The translations under genes were made by a program, and so were the position numbers. Below are positions 10,059 to 18,617 of a stretch of DNA of 64,000 nucleotides, piece after piece (position 1 is the stretch's first letter; each line of letters starts with the position of its first letter). The stretch is from contig JBFIHG010000006.1 of assembly GCA_041601945.1 (NCBI GenBank), positions 24,224 through 88,223 of the forward strand, written 5' to 3'. The notes under the pieces were generated by a model. The model worked only from the letters and a program-made list of their open reading frames with translations. It had not been told where the DNA came from and made no database searches. The DNA is from JBFJKD01 sp041601945 (GTDB lineage: Bacteria > Pseudomonadota > Gammaproteobacteria > Pseudomonadales > Porticoccaceae).

Positions 10059-10078
10059 GCCCGATGAGTCAATCGGGC
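10059..10078 (-). other. Hairpin spanning the miaB stop codon
   Basis: A perfect 7-bp inverted repeat (GCCCGAT / ATCGGGC) with a 6-nt loop that contains the miaB stop codon. No T-tract follows on the minus strand, so it is not a canonical intrinsic terminator. It could stabilise the mRNA 3' end or act as a Rho-pausing structure. Confidence 0.35.
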
Positions 10079-11424
10079 AGCAGTTGACCACGTAGTGAGT
10101 TGGGTAGTGCCTCGTCGATCCGTACCTGGACGAAGTGGCCAATCAGACTGTGGTCAGCGCAGGTAAAATTGACCACTCGGTTATTTTCCGTGCGGCCCTG
10201 CAGCTGAGCAGGGTTCTTTTTGGATATACCGCTGACCAGCACGCGCTCGACGCTCCCGACCATGGCGGCACTGATAGCCATTGCCTGCTGGGTAATACGG
10301 CTTTGCAAAATATTCAATCGCTGCTTTTTGACGTCCATGGGCAGCGTGTCTGGAAGGTCGGCGGCGGGGGTGCCAGGGCGGGCGCTGTAGATAAAACTGA
10401 AGGAGTGGTCGAAGCCGATGTCTTCGATTAACTTCATAGTGGCCGCGAAATCTGCGTCGGTTTCCCCGGGGAACCCGATGATAAAATCAGACGATATGCT
10501 GATGTTCGGTCGTAGCTGGCGCAGGCGGCGGATTTTTGACTTGTACTCCAGGACAGTGTGTCCGCGCTTCATGGCGGCGAGAATACGGTCTGATCCACTC
10601 TGCACCGGCAAGTGTAGATGGCTGACCAGCTTGGGGACGTCCCTGTACACATCGATCAGGCGGTCGCTAAACTCCACCGGGTGGGAGGTGGTGTAGCGAA
10701 TGCGCTCGATACCTTCGATTTGCGCGACGTAGCTGATCAATTCTGCCAGATCGCACAGAGTGCCATCGTCAGCGCCGGCGTCGCCACGGTAGGCGTTGAC
10801 GTTCTGCCCGAGCAGATTAACTTCCCGTACACCCTGATTTGCCAGATGGGTGATTTCGGTGAGCACCTGAGCCAGTGGGCGACTCACTTCTTCGCCGCGG
10901 GTGTAAGGCACCACACAGAACGAGCAGTATTTTGAACAGCCTTCCATTATGGAAACGAAAGCACTGACGCCATCGGCTTCCGGCAGGGGCAGCTGGTCAA
11001 ATTTTTCAATTTCCGGAAAACTCACGTCCACGATCACCGCGCCATTCTGGCGCTGATGTTCGCTGATCATGTGTGGCAGGCGATGCAGGGTTTGGGGGCC
11101 AAACACCAGATCGACATAGGGGGCGCGCTGGGCGATCGCCTCGCCTTCCTGGCTGGCGACACAACCACCTACGCCAATAATAATGTTCGGATTTTTTTCT
11201 TTCAGTGCTTTCCAGCGGCCGAGCTGGTGAAAAACCTTTTCCTGAGCTTTTTCCCGAATCGAGCAGGTGTTAAGCAGTAATATGTCGGCTTCGGCGGGAT
11301 CCGCGGTGTGTATCACCTGGTGGCTTGCGCCGAGTAAGTCTCCCATGCGCGCGGAATCGTACTCATTCATCTGGCAGCCATGGGTGACGATATGGAGCTT
11401 TTTACTAACGGGTTCGTTGCTCAC
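10069..11424 (-). CDS. miaB: tRNA-2-methylthio-N6-dimethylallyladenosine synthase MiaB
   Basis: MiaB is a radical-SAM enzyme that adds a methylthio group to i6A37 of tRNAs reading UNN codons. The N-terminal domain keeps the three cysteines of the auxiliary cluster (HGCQMNEYDS, LLNTCSIREKAQ, VGGCVASQEG). The radical-SAM motif CSKYCSFC lies near residue 158, and a C-terminal TRAM domain ends the 451-residue protein. It is divergent from the DUF1820 gene and upstream of ybeZ, a conserved gammaproteobacterial order. Confidence 0.97.
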   Translation of the reverse strand: MSNEPVSKKLHIVTHGCQMNEYDSARMGDLLGASHQVIHTADPAEADILLLNTCSIREKAQEKVFHQLGRWKALKEKNPNIIIGVGGCVASQEGEAIAQRAPYVDLVFGPQTLHRLPHMISEHQRQNGAVIVDVSFPEIEKFDQLPLPEADGVSAFVSIMEGCSKYCSFCVVPYTRGEEVSRPLAQVLTEITHLANQGVREVNLLGQNVNAYRGDAGADDGTLCDLAELISYVAQIEGIERIRYTTSHPVEFSDRLIDVYRDVPKLVSHLHLPVQSGSDRILAAMKRGHTVLEYKSKIRRLRQLRPNISISSDFIIGFPGETDADFAATMKLIEDIGFDHSFSFIYSARPGTPAADLPDTLPMDVKKQRLNILQSRITQQAMAISAAMVGSVERVLVSGISKKNPAQLQGRTENNRVVNFTCADHSLIGHFVQVRIDEALPNSLRGQLLPD

Positions 11425-11630
11425 AGCGGGTTACTCGGCGATACGGGACAGGTTTAGCGAGCTGGTTCAGTGGCGTAAGGGCGGCGAGTATAGCGTTTCA
11501 GGGACAAAAAGCGTAGTTGTGGGTGCGCTTTGCATGTGGGACTGGACGGTGTGCCGGCCGCGAGCTGTGGTATCCTGTGCGGCCGCAAACCAGTCAGCCG
11601 TTTCCGCGACACAAGAGTTGTTATAAACAC

Positions 11631-11963
11631 ATGGCCAAAGATCCCATTTACAAGGTAATTTTCTTCAATCAGGGGCAGGTGTACGAGCTCTACGCGCGAC
11701 ACGTTTACCAAAGTGATTTGATGGGCTTTCTCGAAGTCGAGGAGTTCCTGTTTGGCGAGCGTTCGCAAATGATTGTCGATCCCGCCGAAGAAAAGTTGAA
11801 AAACGAATTTTCCTCCGTCAAGCGTAGCTTCATTCCCCTGCACAGCGTGTTGCGTATCGATGAAGTGGAAAAAGAGGGCGCCTGCAAGATTAGCGAGGCC
11901 AGAGCTGGCAACGTGACACCTTTCCCCTTCCCCTCGCTGGCGCCCAAACCGAAATCGGATTAA
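11631..11963 (+). CDS. DUF1820 family protein
   Basis: A 110-residue cytoplasmic protein matching the DUF1820 family found next to miaB in pseudomonads and relatives. It begins KDPIYKVIFFNQGQVYELYA and contains the conserved VDPAEEKLKNEF and SFIPLHSVLRIDEVEKEG segments. The frame extends upstream but the ATG at 11631 fits the family N-terminus. The SPSF/FPFP-rich tail is disordered. The function is not known. Confidence 0.88.
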   Translation: MAKDPIYKVIFFNQGQVYELYARHVYQSDLMGFLEVEEFLFGERSQMIVDPAEEKLKNEFSSVKRSFIPLHSVLRIDEVEKEGACKISEARAGNVTPFPFPSLAPKPKSD

Positions 11964-12158
11964 ATCCCTTTGGTGGCAGCGCTTGCGGTGTTGTGCGGGT
12001 GCGCACACTGGACAGGTAACTAACGCGCATAAATCAGACGCAACGCCGAACTGGTGTCGGTGCGTGGCGCCCGATGTCCTACACTCAAAGAGTCTACTAT
12101 TGACTGGGGCCGTTGGCTAACGGGTCAGCGGGCTGTTCACAAATACGGGGTGTTAAGG

Positions 12159-12431
12159 GTGAAAGCGATAACTGCGTTACTGCTGCTAATGGCGCTCTAC
12201 CTGTTCTACCCCACCTTTGACTTATGGATCAAAACGGACCCCTTCGCGTCTGGTTATCGTGCGGGCGCGAGTGGCTTTGTCACATTGAACCGTTGTCGGG
12301 CCGCCGCTCAGGCTACGGGCGCGGATGAGTTTCGCTGTGAGAAGAATGTCCGGTGGCGTGGATTATTTGATACGTTTCGCCAGCGGGACCCGGAGATTAG
12401 AGAGTTACACCGGGAGTTCGCCGAACCCTGA
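12159..12431 (+). CDS. Small single-pass membrane protein, unknown
   Basis: I do not recognise this protein. The GTG at 12159 gives about 90 residues beginning with a hydrophobic segment (ITALLLLMALYLFY, residues 3-17) and then a charged, Arg/Glu-rich periplasmic or cytoplasmic tail with two cysteines. A frame open to 12054 would add a hydrophilic extension before the membrane segment; that start is less convincing. It follows DUF1820 on the same strand and converges on the SPOR gene. It is annotated because the membrane-anchor-plus-tail layout is coherent. Confidence 0.5.
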   Translation: MKAITALLLLMALYLFYPTFDLWIKTDPFASGYRAGASGFVTLNRCRAAAQATGADEFRCEKNVRWRGLFDTFRQRDPEIRELHREFAEP

Positions 12432-12465
12432 TTCGCTGGTGTAGCACTGTTCACAGTCGGCGGCG

Positions 12466-13413
12466 CTATTCCTGGGCAACCCACAGGCCGCCCAGGCCGA
12501 GAATTGATTGCAGTCGCATCGCTTCCTGTTCGGCGAGGGCCTGGGATTTGAAACCCTGTAAACGCACCCGATAGAGCACCTGATTGTCTACGTTAACCAT
12601 CGACAACCCTGCTTTTACGCCATTGTTAGCCAGCGATGCGATCAGATTGCGCGCGGATTTCTTGTGGGACAAAGTGGCAATATTCAGTACCCAGCCGGGC
12701 GCGACTGCAGGGGGGCTTGGTGCTGCAGCTGCGCCTTGAGATGTCGCGGCGGTCGATGCCAGTAACTGGGCCGCATGCTGTTCAATGCGCTGCTCTACGC
12801 TGGCCAGTCGTTGTTCCAGTTCTTTGATCGTTTTTTGCGGATGTTGTTGATCTGCGCTGGAAGTTGTTTGCGTGGCGAGGATCAACGGAGGTGCGAGATT
12901 AGACCCGGAGGGTACTGGTTTAGCAAATGCGCGGGCCAATGCAGACAGGCGGACGTCCATCTGCGCCAGTCGGGCACGATCTGCGGCCATCGTAGCCTGC
13001 CAATCCTGAGCATAGAGTGCGACCCATGCGGCAATGCCGAGAGTCAGTGCCAGCACCAGCAATGGCGCGAACCGCGGTGGATACATCGCTGTGCTAACGC
13101 GATGGGTTGGGTGTTGTTCAGTCGGCGGTGCGCTGGCTGCAGCGGTGGTCGATACGGGAGCGCTCGTAGCGGCAGAAGCTGGCGGTTCGAACATGCTTGC
13201 CCCGGTCCTCGTGCGGGGTATATCTACAGGTGGCTCTGGGTTGGGCGCTACCAATGCTGGGTTGAGATTCCTGTTGTTGCCTGAACTATTCTCAGACCAG
13301 TTCCCGTAGCGGTAATCGGACCCGCGGCTTAAATTTTCGGCGGGTTGGTCCACGGGCTGCCGTTGCGGAGCGGTCCCGTCAAGAGGTTGTCCTTGTAGAG
13401 CGGATAAAATCAT
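12466..13413 (-). CDS. SPOR-domain membrane protein
   Basis: A 315-residue inner-membrane protein. The first 110 residues are low-complexity, Pro/Ala/Thr-rich and cytoplasmic. One membrane helix (about 118-135, FAPLLVLALTLGIAAWVALY) follows, then a coiled-coil-like linker (KELEQRLASVEQRIEQH). The C-terminal SPOR domain (about 240-315, GWVLNIATLSHKKSA...YRVRLQGF) binds denuded septal peptidoglycan in characterised relatives. It resembles the FtsN/DedD architecture but the sequence is not close enough to name it. Confidence 0.8.
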   Translation of the reverse strand: MILSALQGQPLDGTAPQRQPVDQPAENLSRGSDYRYGNWSENSSGNNRNLNPALVAPNPEPPVDIPRTRTGASMFEPPASAATSAPVSTTAAASAPPTEQHPTHRVSTAMYPPRFAPLLVLALTLGIAAWVALYAQDWQATMAADRARLAQMDVRLSALARAFAKPVPSGSNLAPPLILATQTTSSADQQHPQKTIKELEQRLASVEQRIEQHAAQLLASTAATSQGAAAAPSPPAVAPGWVLNIATLSHKKSARNLIASLANNGVKAGLSMVNVDNQVLYRVRLQGFKSQALAEQEAMRLQSILGLGGLWVAQE

Positions 13414-13446
13414 AAGAGCTTCATTTATGTCCGTGTCGCTAGAAAC

Positions 13447-13474
13447 TCAAGTAATGCACGAAGCATGCCGATAA
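13447..13474 (+). promoter_or_regulatory. Weak candidate sigma28 site before a GGDEF gene
   Basis: A perfect sigma28 -10 element GCCGATAA lies at 13467-13474. The -35 part is poor: TCAA instead of TAAA, at a 16-nt rather than 15-nt distance. It points towards the GGDEF gene that begins 180 nt downstream. Confidence 0.3.
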
Positions 13475-13652
13475 AGAGTTGCCAACTTTTTCGCAAAATC
13501 TCGCACATGGGTGCTCCATTCGCCCATTGATGGAGATAAAAATGACGGAATGCTGGCGGCGTGCAGGGCCTGAAGTTATTTTTTTGTCGCTTTCTTGGAG
13601 ATGAGCAGGCAAAACAAAGAAAGCGTCCAAAAGTCCCGGGGAGAAACTGGCA

Positions 13653-15221
13653 GTGACAGAAGCAAAAGACGACAGAAGAGCTAAGACCGACAAAAAAGTT
13701 GCCTCGGATCCGAAAGATTCCTTGCTACGGCGTATCTGTATCGAGCTGAGTTTTTTGGCCGAAGGGGAAAGGGATCTTCCCCATGAAGTCGTCGCTCGCC
13801 TGCGCTCGGTTTTGCGTAAGGATGCGTACTATAGTGACCTCGAAATGGCCGCCACTCCTTTTTTTGATGCGCTGGTAAACCGGCGCCATCTTAAACGCCC
13901 ACATATGCACGAATCTAGCGAGCTGGAACTGGTGCAGGCGTTGGTTGAGAACATACCGGCGCACCAGAATTCTGAATTTACCCAGTTAAAAATTGCTGCA
14001 GATGAAGCCCGTTCTCTGCAGGAAGCTATGGCGGTGGTGCGCCGAGCTGGTTGGTTGTTGGCCAAACTTGCGTCCTCCACCGATACCGTGCCGACGTTGG
14101 CAGACGGGAGCCTGGACAATTTCGTGCGGTCCCGCGGGGCAGCGCGTCGCGTCACCGACCGCGCGCTGTCGCAACCAGCTCAGTCCATCTTGCGGGCGCT
14201 CAAACCCATGCTTGAACGGGCGCTGGCGGAGCTGGTGAAGCTAGAGGAAAGTACGGTACAGGCGCAGGCGCTGCAGGGAAGATTGCAGGCGGTGGGCAGT
14301 GTTGAGGATTTGCAGATTACTCTGGAGCAAACTCTAGAGCTATTCGCAGACCAGGCGGCGCGCATTAATGAAGAACGGCGGGAGACCGAAAATTTTCTCA
14401 CACAGCTATGCGCCGAAGTCCGGACTATTGGCTCGAGCATGACGCACCTTACCGATAACGAAGAATTATCACAGGGTGTGCAACGGTTCCAAAAGGAGCT
14501 CGAAGTGCATTTGCTCGACATCGAAGCCGCGGCGCGGACCCAAGCCAAAACAACGGATTTGAACCGGATGATTGGGGGTAGTGTAAAACGCATTGTCGAG
14601 GACTGCGTACTGTTAGCGGAACAGCAAGAAGCATACGTTGAACACGTACGCAACTTGGCCGAAGAGGTGAAAAGTAAGACGTCCAAAATGGAGAAAGAGA
14701 TAGAGGATCTCCGTGTTCAGGTGGGGCAACGGCAACATCTGATGATGATAGATCCACTGACTCAGGTGGCGAATCGCTACGGCTACGAACTACGCGTTGA
14801 AGATGAGTATGCTCGCTGCCGCAGGCTAGGTTACCCACTGTCTCTTGTGGTGGTCGACGTTGATCAATTTAAGGCGATTAATGACAGATATGGTCACCGG
14901 GCGGGGGATAGAATACTTAAGGAAGTGGCAAATATAATGAAATTGCGACTTCGCGTCACTGACCACGTCTCTCGCTTTGGCGGCGACGAATTTGTGCTGT
15001 TACTACCTGATACTTCCTATGTGGGCGCAGTGAAATTGATGATGGATTTAAAAGATATTGTCGCGGCGCGTAAGTTTCGTCATGACGGAATGCCTGTCGT
15101 AGTGCAAATTTCTTGCGGTGCGGCGGAAATGACAGTTGACGATACGCCGGAAACGACCTTTGAAAGGGCCGATCGGGAAATGTTCCGTGACAAAAGGGCC
15201 GCGCCGACGCGGGCGCAGTAG
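13653..15221 (+). CDS. Diguanylate cyclase, GGDEF domain with intact I-site
   Basis: A 522-residue cytoplasmic protein starting at a GTG preceded by a GGGGAGA ribosome-binding site 9 nt away. The first 350 residues are helical, with coiled-coil stretches and no membrane segment. The C-terminal GGDEF domain (about 365-515) has the active-site motif RFGGDEF. An inhibitory RxxD (RVTD) lies exactly five residues before it, so c-di-GMP synthesis with product feedback is expected. The N-terminal region is not a domain I can name. Its place between a SPOR gene and the flagellar cluster suggests, but does not prove, control of motility. Confidence 0.88.
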   Translation: MTEAKDDRRAKTDKKVASDPKDSLLRRICIELSFLAEGERDLPHEVVARLRSVLRKDAYYSDLEMAATPFFDALVNRRHLKRPHMHESSELELVQALVENIPAHQNSEFTQLKIAADEARSLQEAMAVVRRAGWLLAKLASSTDTVPTLADGSLDNFVRSRGAARRVTDRALSQPAQSILRALKPMLERALAELVKLEESTVQAQALQGRLQAVGSVEDLQITLEQTLELFADQAARINEERRETENFLTQLCAEVRTIGSSMTHLTDNEELSQGVQRFQKELEVHLLDIEAAARTQAKTTDLNRMIGGSVKRIVEDCVLLAEQQEAYVEHVRNLAEEVKSKTSKMEKEIEDLRVQVGQRQHLMMIDPLTQVANRYGYELRVEDEYARCRRLGYPLSLVVVDVDQFKAINDRYGHRAGDRILKEVANIMKLRLRVTDHVSRFGGDEFVLLLPDTSYVGAVKLMMDLKDIVAARKFRHDGMPVVVQISCGAAEMTVDDTPETTFERADREMFRDKRAAPTRAQ

Positions 15222-15238
15222 CTACACCAGAAATCACG

Positions 15239-16141
15239 TTACTCGCCGTCCGGGTCGGCCGCATGCAACTGGTTACGACCCGAGTTTTTGGCCCTGTACA
15301 AAGCACGGTCCGCTTTGCGGATCAGCGACAACAAGTCGTCACCCTCTTTCAGGGCTGCCGCGCCCAGGCTGGCGGTGATAGTTATGGCATTGCCCTCGTA
15401 GGAAAGTGGTGTGGAGGCCAGTGTTTTACGGATCCTTTCTCCGGCGATTTTGGCCTGCTTCAGGGTAGTCGCTGGAAGCATCAGTAAGAATTCCTCGCCG
15501 CCAAACCGAAATGCCGTATTAGATAACCGCATGGTGCGTTCCAGCAGGGCGGAAACCTGTACCAGCAAGGTGTCCCCTGCGGCGTGCCCCCAGGTATCGT
15601 TGATTGTCTTGAAGTGATCGATGTCAATCAGCAGGACCGACAGGGGAGTTCCCTGCCGTTTAGCGCGCTCCAGTTCAATCGGAAACAGTTGCTCCATGGC
15701 GTGGCGATTAAATAACCCGGTCATGGTGTCGGTCATGGCATTTTTCACAGCTGAGCGGTATTGCAGAGCATTGCGTAGTTGGTACAGCAGTGCGCTTAGC
15801 GACTTTTCGATAACAAATAATTCTTCTTCACTAAATGGTTGACGTCGGCTGAAAGTAATTTCACCCAGGCAGGTTGCATCGATGGCTAACTGATAGGTGC
15901 AGGTGTGGTGTCTATTCTGCCCAGAGGAAAAATGTAAGTGTTCCGCTGGGAATTCATACTCCAGGCCGTCGAAAGAAATAATAGCGCTAAGCTCTGCATC
16001 GAACATCGTCAACAGGGCTTGTGGGTCAATCACGGTTTGAAAGCGCTGATGCAAACGCAAAATATCTGGCTGACTGAGTTTGCGCGGTACCGCCTCTTTG
16101 GCGATACCGCTGCTATGCAACGCTCGTGTAATGCTACGCAT
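15239..16141 (-). CDS. GGDEF-domain protein with GAF-like N-terminus
   Basis: A 300-residue protein from the ATG at 16141, which follows an AGGAG ribosome-binding site; the frame runs 22 codons further but that part is not supported. Residues about 25-125 look like a GAF-type sensor. The GGDEF domain occupies the C-terminal 165 residues with an active GGEEF signature (FRFGGEEFLLML). The I-site position reads RLSN, so the aspartate needed for product inhibition is missing. It converges with the other diguanylate cyclase, leaving only 17 nt between the two stop codons. Confidence 0.87.
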   Translation of the reverse strand: MRSITRALHSSGIAKEAVPRKLSQPDILRLHQRFQTVIDPQALLTMFDAELSAIISFDGLEYEFPAEHLHFSSGQNRHHTCTYQLAIDATCLGEITFSRRQPFSEEELFVIEKSLSALLYQLRNALQYRSAVKNAMTDTMTGLFNRHAMEQLFPIELERAKRQGTPLSVLLIDIDHFKTINDTWGHAAGDTLLVQVSALLERTMRLSNTAFRFGGEEFLLMLPATTLKQAKIAGERIRKTLASTPLSYEGNAITITASLGAAALKEGDDLLSLIRKADRALYRAKNSGRNQLHAADPDGE

Positions 16142-16445
16142 ATTTTTTCTCCTGGCTCCTGCCCCCCGCGGGCGAAGTCGGCTACCGTGGGCAGCAGGAG
16201 AAAACATGCAAGATGTTGGCCAATTAACGTAAAAAAGCGTTTAAGCACTAAATTCGGCCGTCAATCCTCTGGGATTCGGAAAGCCGTCAAAATATTGGCG
16301 CTTGAGAGCGGGGAGTTTGTCGGTTTATCGTACATCTGTAATGCGGAGTGCGACAAACTAACGGCAGGCGAAAGATTGGTAAGAGTTGGCAGATAAAGAT
16401 GTTCGAATGTCTGGTTGTGGTGGGGTTGCGCGGCCGGGCAAACGA
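16142..16445 (-). other. Gene-free stretch upstream of the GGEEF gene
   Basis: About 300 nt between flgN and the GGEEF gene on the minus strand. Apart from the ribosome-binding site next to 16141 and a short direct repeat of TTGACGGC (minus strand, ending near 16283 and 16257), I see no gene, terminator or clear promoter. Confidence 0.5.
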
Positions 16446-16934
16446 TCAGGCTTTTGCCACAGTTTGGGGGCGGGCGCTGCTGTGTGCGTTGCCGGTTGCG
16501 CCGTACAGCTGGACGTCGTCGAGATAACCCTGCTTAAGAATTTGCAGGGCGCGGCCGGTAGTTAGTTCGCCGCGATGGATTGCGGCGCCAATGCGGCGAT
16601 TTTTTTCCTGGCAGTGCGCGATGATGTCCTGTAGTTCATTCCACAATGTCGTGCTGATTGCGGCGGGCTGGGTCTTGCTAAGTGCAGTTAGACCCGCGCG
16701 GCCGGTAGCCAAATCGTTATCGGTAAGTAGCGCATCTCGCTGCAGGCCCACCCGTTGCAGTTCATCAGCAGTGGCTAATTTGTTGATACCCGCTTGCTGC
16801 AAGCCCTCGAGATCCCGGGTTTCAATACAGTAGTATTCCCGTTCCAGCAGTGCTTCGAGATTACGGGCACAGGCAATTTCGCTGCTCAGCAGGGCGGCCA
16901 GTGGCTCGTCTAATGAATGCGGATTCAACGACAT
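16446..16934 (-). CDS. flgN: Flagellar export chaperone FlgN
   Basis: FlgN is the cytoplasmic chaperone for the hook-junction proteins FlgK and FlgL. The 162-residue, largely helical protein has the family pattern of an N-terminal LLSSEIACARNLEALLEREY helix and a central DELQRVGLQRDALL region. It is the last gene of the minus-strand flgA-flgM-flgN group, 56 nt after flgM, the order found in Pseudomonas. Assignment rests on both sequence and position. Confidence 0.88.
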   Translation of the reverse strand: MSLNPHSLDEPLAALLSSEIACARNLEALLEREYYCIETRDLEGLQQAGINKLATADELQRVGLQRDALLTDNDLATGRAGLTALSKTQPAAISTTLWNELQDIIAHCQEKNRRIGAAIHRGELTTGRALQILKQGYLDDVQLYGATGNAHSSARPQTVAKA

Positions 16935-16990
16935 TTGAATAGTGCCCGTGAGATTTGGAATAACGGCAATCTGGATTGTTGCAGGTCAGT

Positions 16991-17302
16991 CTACAACAAC
17001 GTTTTCTCGAACTTGATCAGATTGCTGGCAATCCGCTCCGGGTCCACTTTGTAGGTGCCTTCCAGCAGGGCTTTACGCACCAGCGCCACCCGCTGGGCAT
17101 CGACCACCGGAATATCCGCGGCGGCTTTCTCCATTTGCCGCAAGTTCTCAGCGGCATGGGTTACGGTAACCGTTTCCGCGCCGCGGGCGTTCGCCGTTGA
17201 GCTATTGCCCAGTTCTTTTTGGGCAATGCCGTTGTCTTTGTTTCGCTGACCATCCACCACAGCGGGTTGAGTGGGTCGGAGCGAATTTACTTCAATGGCC
17301 AT
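16991..17302 (-). CDS. flgM: Anti-sigma28 factor FlgM
   Basis: FlgM binds and holds FliA inactive until the hook-basal body is complete, then is exported. The product is about 103 residues. A disordered polar N-terminus is followed by the C-terminal sigma-binding helices (AENLRQMEKAAADIPVVDAQ, VALVRKALLEGTYKVDPERI). The ATG at 17302 has an AAAGGACA ribosome-binding site; a GTG two codons earlier is an alternative. A clear FliA promoter lies upstream, which gives the usual autoregulatory loop. Confidence 0.93.
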   Translation of the reverse strand: MAIEVNSLRPTQPAVVDGQRNKDNGIAQKELGNSSTANARGAETVTVTHAAENLRQMEKAAADIPVVDAQRVALVRKALLEGTYKVDPERIASNLIKFEKTLL

Positions 17303-17341
17303 GTGCACTGTCCTTTAATGAAAGTAATCCTTGCAGGTGAA

Positions 17342-17368
17342 GTATCGGCATTTTGTCATAAACCTTTA
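17342..17368 (-). promoter_or_regulatory. Sigma28 (FliA) promoter of flgM
   Basis: Read on the minus strand: TAAA, 15 nt, GCCGATAC. This matches the FliA consensus TAAA-N15-GCCGATAA with one mismatch. The transcription start would fall about 30 nt before the flgM ATG. It lets flgM and flgN be expressed late, in addition to read-through from the flgA promoter. Confidence 0.85.
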
Positions 17369-17402
17369 GGGTTTTCTATTTGCGATAACAGTGGCCAATG
17401 CA

Positions 17403-18155
17403 TCAGTCGACGCGCACCGTGCCATCCGCCAACACCAATCCTTCCACTACTCTTTTTGACGCCGGGTTCTGAACTTTTACACGATCGCCTTCCACGCCAT
17501 CGGTCAGTGCTTTACCCGAACTTCTGACATCAATGCCCGGCCCCTGGGCCAGCAGACTAACTAGTTGGCCACGGCGTACCAGGCGCGGTGCTGCGATCAC
17601 GTTTAGCGTTATCACCTCGCCGGCCACCAGTGACCGGGATAGCTGCTTACCCAGTGCTTGCTGGAGTTCAACCAGATATCCGGCGGGCAACTGTTTGATC
17701 CCGTGGCGGGCAATTTGCAGATCACCAGAACCTAAGATGGTCCCCCGGGACAGCGGCCGAGCGGTGACGGGTACGTCCAGATAAGCGTCGAGCTGAACCG
17801 GTACGTACAGGGTCCAGGATCTACCCGTATTACAGCGTATACCCACGGTAGGGTTGTCCGGCAGTTTGGCCCCAGGTGGCAAAAATGCTTCCAGCACCGA
17901 GGTGCAACGGGCTAGGGTTAGCCGCGACTCTATGGCCGCCGCACGCACGTGAACATCGGCAAAGGACTGCAGAGCCGGATGGGTTTGCACATACGCTTCG
18001 GCGCGGTCGCGGATGGCCTCGTGGCTCTGATAAGCGGGGTCGCTTTGCCCGTAACCGGGTGCGCCGCACAGCATGAGCAGCAGCCAGGTCACCGCGACAC
18101 TCGGTGCTGGCGGCCGACCACGGCCGTGTAGCTGTACGTTTCCACCGTCGTTCAT
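17403..18155 (-). CDS. flgA: P-ring assembly chaperone FlgA
   Basis: FlgA is the periplasmic chaperone for P-ring protein FlgI. From the ATG at 18155 the product is 250 residues, with a signal peptide (SVAVTWLLLMLCGAPGYGQS) and the C-terminal SAF-like domain (TARPLSRGTILGSGDL; LVRRGQLVSLLAQGPGIDVRS). The open frame reaches 18320, but that stretch would cross the sigma54 promoter at 18316-18332, so the later start is preferred. It is the first gene of flgA-flgM-flgN. Confidence 0.9.
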   Translation of the reverse strand: MNDGGNVQLHGRGRPPAPSVAVTWLLLMLCGAPGYGQSDPAYQSHEAIRDRAEAYVQTHPALQSFADVHVRAAAIESRLTLARCTSVLEAFLPPGAKLPDNPTVGIRCNTGRSWTLYVPVQLDAYLDVPVTARPLSRGTILGSGDLQIARHGIKQLPAGYLVELQQALGKQLSRSLVAGEVITLNVIAAPRLVRRGQLVSLLAQGPGIDVRSSGKALTDGVEGDRVKVQNPASKRVVEGLVLADGTVRVD

Positions 18156-18315
18156 GTTCTGCTTGTTCCCTGTACGACGTTTTTTTGACGTCGAAAACCA
18201 ACTAAAAACTTGCGTTAAAAATTGTCTAACTAACTGAATTTGAATAATTCTTCCAGCTCTCTTGGCTTCGTCAATTAGTTTGCTGCGGCAACCCGCATTA
18301 TCTCTATCGGTAGTA

Positions 18316-18332
18316 AGCAAGCATCGTGCCGA
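18316..18332 (-). promoter_or_regulatory. Sigma54 promoter of flgA-flgM-flgN
   Basis: On the minus strand: CGGCAC-GATGC-TTGCT, with the required GG and GC exactly 10 nt apart. Only the first base departs from the TGGCAC-N5-TTGC consensus. Transcription would start about 150 nt upstream of the flgA ATG. Confidence 0.8.
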
Positions 18333-18482
18333 TATCCGCCGACGGGTTTTCCGCAGCGTGTCGGCCGGTTACACGGGAGAGCCGTCGCACGTTGCCGCCG
18401 AGCGGTAATTGATTGCCGCTTTTTGCCGCCGACAAGACCTGTAGAAGCCTTGTTCGGCTGAATAATGGCGAGTTTGCGAGTA

Positions 18483-18498
18483 TGGCATGGAGCTTGCT
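18483..18498 (+). promoter_or_regulatory. Sigma54 promoter of the flgB operon
   Basis: TGGCAT-GGAGC-TTGCT, a near-perfect -24/-12 element with GG-N10-GC spacing. It is about 120 nt upstream of flgB and is probably activated by the FleQ/FleR-type enhancer-binding proteins encoded in this window. Confidence 0.83.
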
Positions 18499-18617
18499 CT
18501 TTGCTGATTGAGCAAATGCGCAGTGGTTTACCGGGTCAACCTGGGGACAGGTCAACGTCACCCGGGAATGAGTAGCTAACTACATTACGCACAGACCGAC
18601 AAAGAGGATGAGTAAAG

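Larger units (their letters stand above)
18156..18617. other. Divergent flgA/flgB regulatory region
   Basis: About 460 nt without a convincing gene, holding two back-to-back sigma54 promoters, one for flgA and one for flgB. In Pseudomonas this interval carries cheV and cheR; here neither is present. An 85-codon frame at 18304-18561 overlaps both promoters and is not accepted. Confidence 0.75.

Noticed and set aside
18304..18561. 85-codon minus-strand frame between flgA and flgB
   Set aside because: It covers both sigma54 promoters, has no convincing ribosome-binding site and its product resembles nothing, including CheV or CheR.
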